In this document: positions 44,101 through 53,247 of the stretch, piece by piece
Position numbering within the stretch: position 1 is the first letter of the stretch
Layout: each line of letters opens with the position of its first letter
Source: Xenopus tropicalis
Taxonomy: Eukaryota; Chordata; Amphibia; Anura; Pipidae
Length of the DNA: 64,000 nt
Reading direction: 5' to 3'
NCBI RefSeq assembly: GCF_000004195.4
Contig: NC_030677.2
Coordinates: forward strand, 102,390,829 to 102,454,828
Made by a program: the position numbers and the translations under genes
The notes under the pieces: generated by a model
Seen by the model: the letters and a program-made list of their open reading frames with translations, nothing else
Database searches by the model: none
Told to the model about the DNA's origin: nothing

Positions 44101-45815
44101 TTGACCTTAACTGGTGGAAAGTAATGTGTTATCGATAGTTGTATAACATCTGTAATGAGATCTATGCTATACTGAATTTATAAATTATTCCCTTTATGGT
44201 AAACGGCACCCTGTACTCTAGGTACCTTTAGCCAACGTCCAACTAAAGGCTTTTTAAAGAAAATGTAATTGGAATGCTGTCTATTGCAACAGTATCGACT
44301 TAAAGCAAGTACATGATGGTGATATTCATTTATGTGGTGCAATATAAAGTTAAAACTGTATCCAGTACACCTGTTTACATGAATAGGGGCTTTCAATTAA
44401 CTTCATATAACTATTTCCATCCTTGGAAGCATATTCCTTGAGAGGTACCCTGGCAGATGGAGGGAAAGCTTGCTTACAAGTGTTTCACCATCTTTGTCAT
44501 CCCTGTTTGTATTTCTAATCCTTTTAGGAGGCCATGGTCAATGGTGACCCATCAAATAAGGAGGAAAAGCTAACCAATGGAAACCCAGTTGATGAAAATC
44601 AGAAAACAGAGGATGAACAGCAGAAGGAAATCACCAACTCTTCTGCAGGTTGGAAGAAAACTTCATAGAACTGTGCAGAATAGGAAGCTGCTAGTGATAA
44701 GTCAATCTGTCCTGCTTTGCTGAAAAATTTGCGACATGCATTAAAGCTAATAGGCTGTGCAACTTTTTTTTATGTACACACCTTTTTACTATTTTTTTTT
44801 TCCTTGCATTGTAGAATAACAATGAAAGCAACTTGACTTTGCTAGATTTTTTTTTTTTTTTTGCACATCTGAGTTTCAGCTAACTAGTAAATTCTTTTCG
44901 CCAGTCAAAATTCTGCATTTTGCCATCAGTGAAGTGTTTTTGTTTTTCTCACAAAACTGCCTAAATTTGCTGCAACAACATTCGCCGAGGGAAAAGCCCA
45001 ATCACTAATGTATTTGGAGTGACCAAATGTTGCTTGTGTAACAATTCTTTGGCATTTAAGAATGTTGCCTAAAGCTGCACTGCAAAGTATGAAACAAGCA
45101 TGGAGAGGGCAAAAAAATTGCACTTAAAAGAAAAAAAAAAAATTGTTGCCCATTGACTGCAATGCTATTTGCAAATTTCTTGGCGTTTTGCAAATTTTTC
45201 AGCAAAACATGATAGTCATTCACTACACCTAACTAAAAACTACTAGATTAATATATTAAACTTCCATTTTGAGAGAACAAGTAAAATAAATCGCTTTATA
45301 CATTTTACTCCCATTATATTAAAGATGACCTTTTGCACCAGGCAGTGTCATAAATTGTTGTAATGTACATGCCCCTAGCTGGAATTGTGATGAGAATAAC
45401 TGGGTACCTGGTACAAGATGGTGGTAGGTTTGTGGGTTTTTGTAAAATGTTTGTTTTTTATTACAGGTATCGGACCCCTTATCCTGAAACCCATTAGCCA
45501 GAAAGTTCAGAATTACGGAAAGGCCATCTCCCATAGACTCAATTTTAATCAAATAATTCATTAATAATAAATAATAAAACATTACCTTGTACTTGACCCC
45601 AATTAAGAGATAATTAATCCTTATTGGAGGCAAAACAATCCTGTTGTATTTAATTACTGTTTAATGTTTTTAGCAGACTTTAGGTAGGAGATCTGAATTA
45701 TGGAAAGGTCCCTTATCTGGAAATCCCCAGGTCCCAAGCATTCTGGATAATAGGGTCCCATACCTGTACTTACTTATGGATGGTACTAACAACATTCTTT
45801 TTCTTTCCAGAATAA
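38078..45815 (+). CDS. Seven-exon gene, small basic/acidic protein, oogenesis-related-like
   Basis: The CDS joins 38078-38119, 39719-39805, 40444-40666, 41818-41963, 43935-44054, 44528-44648 and 45811-45815: 744 nt, 247 residues. All introns are GT-AG and phases agree throughout. Residues 15-60 are hydrophobic/basic ('VRVTQIWPLKYVFKILKK'). Residues 70-100 are Arg-rich ('GRRFVSGRKRLGRFARLL'). 'KPCGKGSKRKQDD' (125-137) is NLS-like. From 140 on the chain is acidic with 'DEDEEDDPTYEPS' (156-168) and 'DTDSEEHHSKNDTESDLEIE' after it. The C-terminus is Glu/Asn/Lys-rich and ends SSAE. From memory this order resembles the fish oogenesis-related (zorg-type) family, expressed in oocytes; I could not confirm it. 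A nuclear or chromatin-linked role is an inference from composition. The regular exon structure argues strongly for a real gene. Confidence 0.8.
39719..39805 (+). CDS. Exon 2
   Basis: Acceptor TTTTTTTCCTTTAG, donor GTG|GTGAGT. Encodes 29 residues including 'SVFVRVTQIWPLKYV'. Phase 0 at both ends. Confidence 0.75.
40444..40666 (+). CDS. Exon 3
   Basis: Acceptor CCCCCTTTCTCTACAG, donor ATG|GTAAGT. Encodes the Arg-rich central region. Enters in phase 0 and leaves one base into a codon that is completed as Asp in exon 4. Confidence 0.85.
41818..41963 (+). CDS. Exon 4
   Basis: Acceptor TTCTTGGCTCCAG, donor GAA|GTAAGC. Encodes the KPCGKGSKRKQDD motif and the first acidic cluster, the part most reminiscent of the suspected family. 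Confidence 0.85.
42259..43004 (+). mobile_element. hAT-type 'ccccaacc' element in intron 4, split
   Basis: Ends CAGGGATCCCCAACC and GGTTTGGGATCACTG, with ACTTAATG before and ACTTAAATG after (8-bp TSD plus one indel). It is interrupted by a palindromic MITE. The unsplit relative at 62253-62556 has continuous sequence at the same point. Confidence 0.85.
42432..42891. mobile_element. 460-bp palindromic Harbinger-like MITE
   Basis: Ends GGGGCTGATTTACTAACCC and AGTAAATCAGCCCC are flanked by ATA on both sides. The element is a nearly complete hairpin folding at about 42660, with CpG-rich phrases such as GTTGCGCATTTTTCG in both arms. Related to 35214-35690 but lacking the 52-bp unit. Confidence 0.9.
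43005..43934 (+). other. Rest of intron 4
   Basis: No coding sequence. ACTCTAATTCATAAGG and the T-run at 43601-43620 have no further interpretation. Confidence 0.4.
43935..44054 (+). CDS. Exon 5
   Basis: Acceptor TTTCCTATCTTCAG, donor CCG|GTAAAT. 40 residues, Asp/Glu/Ser-rich with several casein-kinase-2-like sites (S/T-D/E-x-E). Confidence 0.85.
44528..44648 (+). CDS. Exon 6
   Basis: Acceptor TAATCCTTTTAG, donor GCAG|GTTGG. 40 residues of Glu/Asn/Lys-rich low complexity, ending one base into the last codon. Confidence 0.8.
44690..45250. repeat. Diverged 'gatgagc'-type element in intron 6
   Basis: It begins TAGTGATAAGTCAATCTGTC and ends near AGTCATTCACTA, with GCGTTTTGCAAATTTTTCAG inside. 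A degenerate inverted-repeat element of the family at 24475-24829. Confidence 0.5.
45462..45769. mobile_element. MITE of the 'cccatacctgta' family in intron 6
   Basis: TACAGGTATCGGACCCCTTA at the left and GGGTCCCATACCTGTA at the right are inverted. It lies 40 bp before the last exon. Same family as 8711-8892 and 10543-10837. Confidence 0.85.
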
Positions 45816-45943
45816 CTCATGTGGCATACCAGCCTGAATGGTTCATTTGCATTCTTATGCATCTCTAAATGCTATTTATGTAATATAGACTTATCTTGCC
45901 AACATTTTTGCTAATATATCAATAAATATTTTTCACTGAAATT
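45811..45943 (+). CDS. Exon 7 (stop codon and 3' UTR)
   Basis: Acceptor TCTTTTTCTTTCCAG. The first two bases complete Glu247 and TAA follows at 45813-45815; the rest to about 45943 is 3' UTR. Almost the whole exon is non-coding. Confidence 0.75.
45921..45926 (+). terminator. Poly(A) signal of the seven-exon gene
   Basis: AATAAA, with a T-rich downstream region (GTTTGTTTTTTTT) 20-35 bp later, as at vertebrate cleavage sites. Gives a 3' UTR of about 130 bp. Confidence 0.75.
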
Positions 45944-45984
45944 TGTTTGTTTTTTTTAATTGGAATGTTATCAGAAGGGTAGGC

Positions 45985-46440
45985 TAGACTCTTATTTATT
46001 GTTTGGACAATCTGACCATATTAACACTACTGTCAAAACGTGTCCCTTCTCATGCAGTATTGCCAAAGTCTGTCCCTTTCCTTTAACCGTAACAGCGAAG
46101 ATGCTCCTGCATACTCTCATCCTATCCCAACTAGATTACTGTAACCTGCTACTAACTAGCCTTCCTAACTCCCATCTCTCCCCTCTGCAGTCTGACTGAA
46201 ATACTGCTGCCAGAATTCTCCTCCTTATCAAGGAGAGTCCAGGCCTCCCACTGCTAAGTTCTCTTAAAAAAAAAATAAAAATAAATCAATCAAATAAAAG
46301 AATTGCTTACAAACTCATTCTCCTAGCCTTCAAAGCCCTCCATTCCTCTGTGCCTCATTGCCACTTGTGTCTCCATACATTCCTCGCCAACTCCTCGCAG
46401 AGCAACCACTTGGTTGCATCCCCAGCTACTACTGCAGATT
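45985..46440 (+). pseudogene. CR1/L2-like LINE fragment
   Basis: Translation shows 'TLILSQLDYCNLLLTSLPN', 'PLQSD' then a stop, 'NTAARILL', and after an A-rich insertion 'AYKLILLAFKALHSS', the C-terminal RT blocks of CR1/L2-type LINEs (LDYCN, QN.AARI, FKALH). It has stops and an AAAATAAAAATAAATC insertion (46265-46290). Decayed. Confidence 0.75.
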
Positions 46441-46764
46441 TCTTCCTGCATGGAAGAGGGACTAAAACATTGATGTTTCAAACTGTAACAACTCTATAGC
46501 TTACAGAAAATATTTGGGAACTACATAACCCACAATGCATTGCGCTGACCTCAAAAGTCCGCTAGATTAGCAGGAGAACAGTGGGTATAATAAAGACTGC
46601 ATATTTTCAAGTTAACATATATTGCAAAGTTGCTTAATTATGGTAATTAACATTCCCTATTATGAGAGAGAAAAAAAATACATTAAGGGGATAGCATTAA
46701 AACATTTCTTAAGTTTTTATTTTCTTAGTACGACTATAGGTAATCACTGGGAGTGTGTTAGGCA
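46441..46764. other. Intergenic, nothing clear
   Basis: CACAATGCATTGCGCTGACC at 46531 is probably a repeat scrap. No gene. Confidence 0.35.
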
Positions 46765-47052
46765 CTTAGGGTAGGAACCCACAGAGCAATTAGTTGCCCG
46801 TGATAGATCTCTGCTCTCCACTCTGAAAAGGTTTTCCACCGGCAACAACCGAATTCGCCAGTGGAAAACCCTTTCCGTCGCTTTGTTTTCCGAAGTTGCC
46901 TGCAGGAGAAAACAGCGCGACTTTGTTTTACCAAAACGATGCAAAGGGCTTTCCACTGGTGACTTCTGTTGTTGCTGGCCCTTTTCAAGCGGTTACTTGT
47001 CTGCTATAGCGGTGATCTATCATGGGTGACTAACTCGCTCCTTGGGTTGTCA
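46765..47052. mobile_element. Inverted-repeat MITE
   Basis: Left TAGGAACCCACAGAGCAATT and AGTTGCCCGTGATAG, right CATGGGTGACTAACTCGCTC and CTTGGGTTGTC, in inversion. CpG-rich interior with GGAAAACC repeats. Confidence 0.7.
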
Positions 47053-47784
47053 CCCGAAACCTGATATCCTGGGCCAGCGCTCCCAGGATATTTCTGTAGA
47101 AGCATATCAATGTGGTCTTCCTTTCTCTTATGTTGCCAGGCAGGCGCATGAGCAGTAGCATGAAAAACTATGTTTTACTTTACGGCCTATGCACCTGCCT
47201 AGACCTGAACAAAAAGTGGAAGGAAGAAGATAGGGAAGATAGACATTTTGGTAACACCAGGGATTTTTACTTTAGTTCTCCTTTGAAATATAAGTAGGGT
47301 CTGTACTTCATACTGCAAATAACTGTAGGAAAATATTAAGAATTTGAAATTTATTAAACATATACTGGTTATTTTTATAACATTAACAGTAAGTTGGAAT
47401 GCATGCACACTTGTCAACACCCATCACCTTATACATTCCCATTTTAATTTAACTGATTTTCTTAGAGTTGTGGAATGAGAGGTAGACACAATGCATAAAC
47501 AGAAGTGGTAACTGTTCAGACCCAGAGGAAAATCCCTGCCAACCCTGGATAAGTATATACATTGGTGGTACTACACTTGTAATTGGGCCCCTGTGTCTTG
47601 ATGACGCTGCTCTGAGACATAATGTTGTTTCAGGCCTTTACATTGCACAGGGCAAGCTGTGGTACAATAAACCCAACTAAATTCTTTATTGCAGTGTAAT
47701 TTCACAACTTTTGTTAGCTGTTACAGCTTGTCCTCTACAACTGTACCTTCCATCCATGCTGTACAGTAGCTCAACCAGAACGAA
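47053..47784. other. Intergenic, nothing recognised
   Basis: Short open frames only. Confidence 0.4.
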
Positions 47785-48028
47785 GGAAAAAGGAGAAAGA
47801 CACTCTGGTAATCCAAAAACATGCCATTCCAATAGTTAAAAAGAAAAGACTTTATTATACACTCATCTCAAAAGCCTGATGCGTTTCGTGTCTATCTGAC
47901 CTTTAATCATAGGAGGTGTCAGATGGATTAGAAACGTGTCAAGCTTTTTTGAGATGAGTGTATGATAAAGTTTTTTCTTTTTAACTATTGGAATGGATTA
48001 CCAGAGTGCCATTCTCCTTTTTACTTCA
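47785..48028. mobile_element. 240-bp inverted repeat with PLE-like motif
   Basis: Arms of about 100 bp contain ACTCTGGTAATCC, ATTCCAATAGTTAAAAAG and ACACTCATCTCAAAA in both orientations. The left arm has an extra 11 bp (AAAAACATGCC) that looks like a local duplication. The 40-bp centre holds the stem-loop described at 47875-47913. Confidence 0.85.
47875..47913 (-). ncRNA. Hammerhead-like stem-loop (candidate)
   Basis: The minus strand reads CCTATGATTAAAGGTCAG, then ATAGACACGAAACGCATCAGG. The frame CTATGAWTA...CACGAAACGCRTCAGG is shared with 17350-17386, which is otherwise unrelated sequence, supporting a conserved element terminus. The box differs from CUGANGA. Confidence 0.35.
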
Positions 48029-48584
48029 TTTTTTAATGCTTAACGGTTTGTCCTCTCCCTAGAGCTGAGGGTCAGAGGCTGGAGCACCTGGACCATCCTG
48101 TTCACCTGGTAAGCTTTTTATAGGTTACAGGTGCTGCTTTGCTAAATATATTTGAGAGTTTTTGCAGTGTCTCAACCAGGTCCAACCCAACCAACCAGGC
48201 TTCATAATAGGCTTACAGCAGGGCAGCTTGTTTCCCCAAATGTGACCACCAAGGGGTCATTATTCCCACAAAAGTAATAGCTGGTTCCTGTTCTGCCCAA
48301 ATTCTGTTTTAAATAATTCTCAAACTTCCTCTAGAGTAAACCCCACTTCATTCTGTGTTGGTATTGGCTAGCCCTGTGGTAGTTATAATGGAGAGGTACA
48401 TAGCCAAATAGTTTATTCCTCTGCACCATGCCTCTTATATAGGATTTAAGCCTTTTTTCCGCCCCTGTTACTGATGTTTTTTTGGGGTTTTTTTAGGGGA
48501 AAAGAGACCTTGTTTTTTGTCACCTACTGACTAAAGTAGGAACTACACTTAAAAATAATTCAAGTTCTTTCATACTGACATTTT
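48029..48584. other. Intergenic, nothing recognised
   Basis: No gene or clear element. Confidence 0.4.
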
Positions 48585-49022
48585 GGGGCCAATTTATCAA
48601 AATTTGAGGGGTTTTTTTTTTCACAATTCAAGAAAAACCACAAATGCTACTATACTCGAGAAAATTCTTAAGAACCACAAATAGTTGGTATACATTAAAG
48701 AAAAAATACAAAAAAAGTGTCCAAAAAAAACGTGGCAAGTAAAAGCCGGCGAGAATCAGTAGAGGTCAATGAGGATTGTCTCTTACAACTTTATTTATTT
48801 TCCCAGTTATTAAAATGTTAGCGTTATTTAGCCTCATTTAAAATAAGTAAGATTCCCACCAGTGTGCGACTTTTTTTCTGTGACAAAGCACCGAATATTC
48901 GGTTGCGCTTTTTTCTTAAGCTAGCATTTGAGAAGAAGGGTCGCACAAGTTTTGTCACTGTTATTTTTTTCATATCTGCAGGGGTTTTTTTACACGAACA
49001 CGAATTTTGATAAATCTGTCCC
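48585..49022. mobile_element. Harbinger-like MITE
   Basis: Ends GGGGCCAATTTATCAAAATT and GAATTTTGATAAATCTGTCC in inversion, with the arms continuing through AGGGGTTTTTTTTT and GGGGTTTTTTTACACG. Non-coding. Confidence 0.7.
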
Positions 49023-50629
49023 TTCATGTTCTGTTCTATACTCTTATACCCTATATTCTGTACATGTTTTTAATTTGTTTCACATCAGCCTGTAATTTAT
49101 ACTTACAGCAAGTACTATCTCTGTGTTTGCCTTGATTTAGCACAGTACAGATAAAACATGCACATTTTGTGTGTGTTTAACCTCTTGATTTTTTTTACTG
49201 AAGGCTTTATTCATAACCCAATATGTGGAAGGTTATAAAAATTATATTAAAAAAATTAGCAAATCATAACTTACTTTATAACGTGATCCCACTCTGCAAA
49301 TATTTGATGGAGATAACGGCCCAGCCAGAAGAGCTTCTTTTCATTTACCTATTGAACAGCAGCAGTTAGGGAAATGCCCACATGAAGATATAGTCAAACA
49401 TAGAGGACAGATATGTGCCCTGAGTTAAAAAGGGGAGAAAATAATCTGAGATTTGTATATTTTTGTCTTTTATTGTTCTGTTTAAATTCCAGCGCCATGA
49501 CAAATGAAAAAATGCTGGCATTTTGAGAACAGGGCACCTATAGGGAGTCAAAAATACATCAATCTACATTTATTTGGTAGCAAATTTTAAGTAAAAATGT
49601 ATTTAATACTGTGAAACGAAAACCAAGAATTGAATGTGTTCTTCACCAGGTGGCAGCATACACAAACGTATTCTTTTTCAGGGAACAATGCACAAGAATA
49701 TGACAGAGCCTTGGCATCATCAGTAAATAATTACATATGTTGTCTGCTGTGTTTGAGAAGCAAGATTCTAAGAGAAAAAATGTTAAGTGCTTCAGGCAAA
49801 CAGAAATGGGTTTTTTGTTAACACCATCTGCACCTTGCAATGTAATGTAGATTTTCATTCTTTTGAGGTCACTTCAATACATTGAGGGCTACTGCTGCCA
49901 GCCTTCCACAAGCCGCATACATTTATGAAGCTTGCAAGGTCTGAAAAAAATATGGCTTTGCTTAATCTTTTCCAATATGATAGAGATTAAGGCAAAGCCT
50001 CTCCCAAATGGTCATTTTGATGATATACTGTAGCAGGCTGATTGCAATCTGATTCGCTTGTTAGGCATTAAAGGGTATTTGTTTTATAAAGGTTTGTTAC
50101 AGAATGTACCTAGCTCAAAAATGTGTCTTTTGATCCTGACATCACCACCTATTCTGAAATCTGTATAGACTGGTGGTATAGTTGGTTTTGAAATGACCTA
50201 AATAATTACCTATTCCTGTATTTATGTTTGCATTGTATCTGTTGTGTTTTCAGTCTTTTTTCAGTGTTTTCAGAACAAGGCCCTTTATGCATTCACTGCT
50301 GCAGTTTCCATTGTGTCTACTGCATGTCCTGGCAGAAACCATCCTTGCAAACATCTGTCCATTGGGAAAAAAAGCCATAAAAAGGTTTGGAAAACAGCAC
50401 CTTATAAGAGGTGGTGGGTTCCTGCAATTGTAATCCTTCATGCAATACAAAAATAAGAGATATTTGAGCATTTTGGTGTAGTTTTTTATATAAGGGGTTT
50501 TTTTTTATTTGCTGCTCAGACTTGTGTGGAACAGACAAAAAGATAGCCTGCGTAAAAATATCTATAAAATGACTAATCCATTCTTATAAAAAAATTTCAA
50601 TAGCAATGCATGCCTGCAAATGCCTACAG
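49023..50629. other. Intergenic, nothing recognised
   Basis: Several small overlapping open frames near 49630-49860 and 50224-50540 lack domains. No repeat ends were found. Confidence 0.4.
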
Positions 50630-51703
50630 CAGTGCTGTCCAACTTCTGCGGTGCCGAGGGCCGCTAATGGAAGCCAGTTTGACCACTCTCCTTTTTTAAA
50701 CCACACCCACTTCAAACCACACCTATTTTATCACATTGGTGGTAGTGCAGCAAAAACCCAAATGCTTAGTTCTTACTACAGGGATATCAACCATTATTCA
50801 TATGTGAAAGAATTATATTATGTCATTAAGACACACCCTTAAATCCATATGCCTCCTCCTACGCTGTGGATAGCACAGCAACTCCCAGCATATAATTACA
50901 CACCTTAGGGACCATTTAATGGCTATTTCCAACTGCTAACAAACTCCCAGAACAAACCCCTGCCAGGTTCACCTCCCACAGACAGCATAGGGCAGGCAGA
51001 GTCTGGCACACACAGGCAGCACTCTGTCTGTCCTATGCTGACTGCCTGTGCCATACTCTGCCTGCCCTACCCTGCCTGTGTGTGCCATACTCTGCTTGTC
51101 CTATGCTGCCTGTGTGTGCCATACTCTGCCTGCCCTAAGCTGCCTGTGTGTGCCATACTCTACCTGCCCTATGCTGTCTGTGTGTGCCATACTCTGCCTG
51201 CCCTATGCTGTCTGTGTGTGCCATACTCTGCCTACCCTATGCTGCCTGCGTGTGCCATACTCTGCCTGCCCTTAGATGCCTGTTTGTGCCATGCTCTGCC
51301 TGCCCTACCCTGCCTGTGTGTGCCATACCCTCCCTGCCCTATGCTGCCTGTGTACCATAATCTGTCTACCCTATGCTGCCTGTGTGTGCCATAAACACAC
51401 TCAGCATAGTCCAGGCAGTGTGAATAGGTGAACAATGGGGTTGATTACAGCCAGAGCCTGAGGTGTGAACACTGCAGGGGGTGAACAATGCAGGGATTAA
51501 AAGGTGTGAACAACACAGAGGATTACATGATTAAACAATACAGAGGGATTACAGCCTGAATCTGAGGTGAGAACCATGCAGGGGGCCAGTAAATCTCAGT
51601 ACTGATACCATTTAAAGCTTACATAAAGGTAAGCCATCAAAGCAGCAAGACAGGTGGGGGGCCACACAGAGGGGGGTCGCGGGCCGCCAGTTGGACAGCA
51701 CTG
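50630..51703. mobile_element. hAT-type element with minisatellite (element D)
   Basis: Ends CAGTGCTGTCCAACTTCTGC and CCAGTTGGACAGCACTG are flanked by the perfect 8-bp TSD GCCTACAG (50622-50629, 51704-51711). The interior contains a 34-bp minisatellite and further tandem phrases (GTGAACAATGCAGGG, 51476-51590). No transposase. Confidence 0.95.
51033..51395. repeat. 34-bp minisatellite, about 11 copies
   Basis: The unit reads TGCCTGTGTGTGCCATACTC then TGCCTGCCCTATGC. Copies vary by point changes and small indels. Cys/Pro/Leu-rich open frames (51035-51394 and others) are artefacts of the repeat. Confidence 0.95.
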
Positions 51704-51711
51704 GCCTACAG

Positions 51712-52314
51712 TATGCTTGTGGGTTTGTATGGGCTAGGGTTGCCATCTGGCCCGTATCTAGGTAGGGGAAGGGTGACATGAAGGGTGACAATTCCTTAAA
51801 GGGACAGCGCCCTTACCTTTACTCTGTATTTTGGGCTGCAGCCAGAAAAAATGTGCAGACTCTTTCTGTTTGAAAACTTTTTATTAGCAGGTGGTGGTCA
51901 CTGATGTATTCAGGCAGGCAGTTTGAACACTTGAGTTTTTACATATAAAACATTCCTCTTCCAAGGAATTCCAAGGCCAGTTGCACAACTTAGGTAAATT
52001 ATCTCTTCAATTCCACTACCATGGACCTAGTCCCCCCTAGTACCCCTCCACTCTCTTGTGTGGTCCGGTACTCTGCAGTGATACCCCTCCACTCTTCTGG
52101 GATAGGACTTTTTATCTACGGATTCTGGTTAGAAGCCTTCTACACTCTTCCTAACTGTTCCTATACTGGCACTGGATTCCCTGACTAACAGGAGACCCAT
52201 TGGAACCTGGTTCCCCTTTCTCCTGGTTGAGGCGGTGCCACCTAGTGGCCAAACAAAGCAACCCTTTAATACTTTTTCCCAATATACACATTAGGCATAC
52301 ATCTATCCACCTTC
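51712..52314. other. Intergenic, fragments only
   Basis: GGGTTGCCATCTGGCCCGTA at 51737 looks like the end of another TIR element whose partner end I could not find. The rest is unassigned. Confidence 0.35.
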
Positions 52315-52624
52315 TTACACCATACCTCCCAACATTTGAAAAATGAAAAGAGGGACAAAAAGATTTGGCGTGCGCAGCGTGGCAATTTTTTGCCCATGCC
52401 CACTTTTGTGGCCACGCCCCAATTGCCACACCCCATCATTTTTTTTTAATTTTTTTTTTAAATACTCCTTTTATATAGTTGAAATTGTGGGATCAGATGC
52501 AAAATGTGCTATACACTTATACTGTACTAACTTAGGAAAACTATATAGCAGCTCCTACATAAAAAATACAAATATAGAGAGAATTTAGTCAGTTATAAGT
52601 GAGTTATAACTATGTACCAGTTTT

Positions 52625-52905
52625 GTCCCCCCATACACAGTGCCCCCAATGGCCCAATAGACAGTACCCCCCATACACAGTGCCTTCATAGACAGTACCC
52701 CCCATACACAGTGCCCCCCATAGAAAGTGCCCCCAATAGCCCCTATAGACAGTCCCCCCCATAGAAAGTGCCCCCAATAGACAGTACACCCCCCCACAGA
52801 AAGTGCCCCCAATTGACCTCCATACACAGTGCCCCCATAGACAGTACCCCCCATACACAACACCTCCATAGTAAGTGCCCCCAATTGAGACAGTGCCCCC
52901 CATAC
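52625..52905. repeat. 15-bp C-rich minisatellite
   Basis: Units like CCCCCATACACAGTG and CCCCCATAGACAGTA, about 15-16 bp, roughly 18 copies, interspersed with CCCCCAATAG-type variants. Gly/Tyr-rich open frames on the minus strand are artefacts. Confidence 0.9.
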
Positions 52906-52960
52906 ACGCTCCTTCTTCTTCAGCGGCTCCTCTCCTTATGTGGCGCCTTATACGGCGGCG

Positions 52961-53041
52961 ACAGGCCCTTTTATAAGGTTGTGCCCTGTGCATATGTGTG
53001 ACGTCAATACGCACGGGGCGCAACCTTATAAAAGGGCCTGT
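52961..53041. other. Palindromic CRE/TATA-like module, copy 3 (best preserved)
   Basis: Starts ACAGGCCCTTTTATAAGGTT and ends AACCTTATAAAAGGGCCTGT, a perfect 20-bp inverted pair. TGACGTCA at 52999-53006 is at the exact centre, and GCACGGGGCG flanks it. Each strand has TATAAAAGGG reading outward, a layout of two divergent TATA boxes sharing a central CRE. Confidence 0.85.
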
Positions 53042-53247
53042 CACCACCGCGCAAGGAGCCGCATACGGAGAGGAACCGCTGAAGAAGAAGCAGTGCGCGA
53101 TTCCAGCCAGCGCCTCCCGCTGTCCCGGATACTTCTAATCTATTACGGAAATGCGGGACATTCATTAAAGTATCCGGGACAGCAGGATACACTATTAAAA
53201 CCGGGACAGTCCCGCGGAAAGCAGAACAGTTGGGGGGTATGTTACAC

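Larger units (their letters stand above)
52321..53241. mobile_element. TIR element with minisatellite (element E)
   Basis: Ends CATACCTCCCAAC and GTTGGGGGGTATG are flanked by TTACAC (52315-52320, 53242-53247). The interior has a 15-16-bp C-rich minisatellite (52625-52905), a CRE/TATA palindromic module, and a region with GGGACAGCAGGATAC-like inverted text near the right end. Superfamily uncertain given the 6-bp duplication. Confidence 0.85.

Noticed and set aside
51035..51435. Cys/Leu/Pro-rich open frames that look like a cysteine-rich protein
   Set aside because: They are translations of the 34-bp minisatellite; overlapping frames give the same pattern.
52585..53047. Gly/Tyr-rich frames on the minus strand resembling a structural protein
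   Set aside because: They come from the 15-bp minisatellite of element E.
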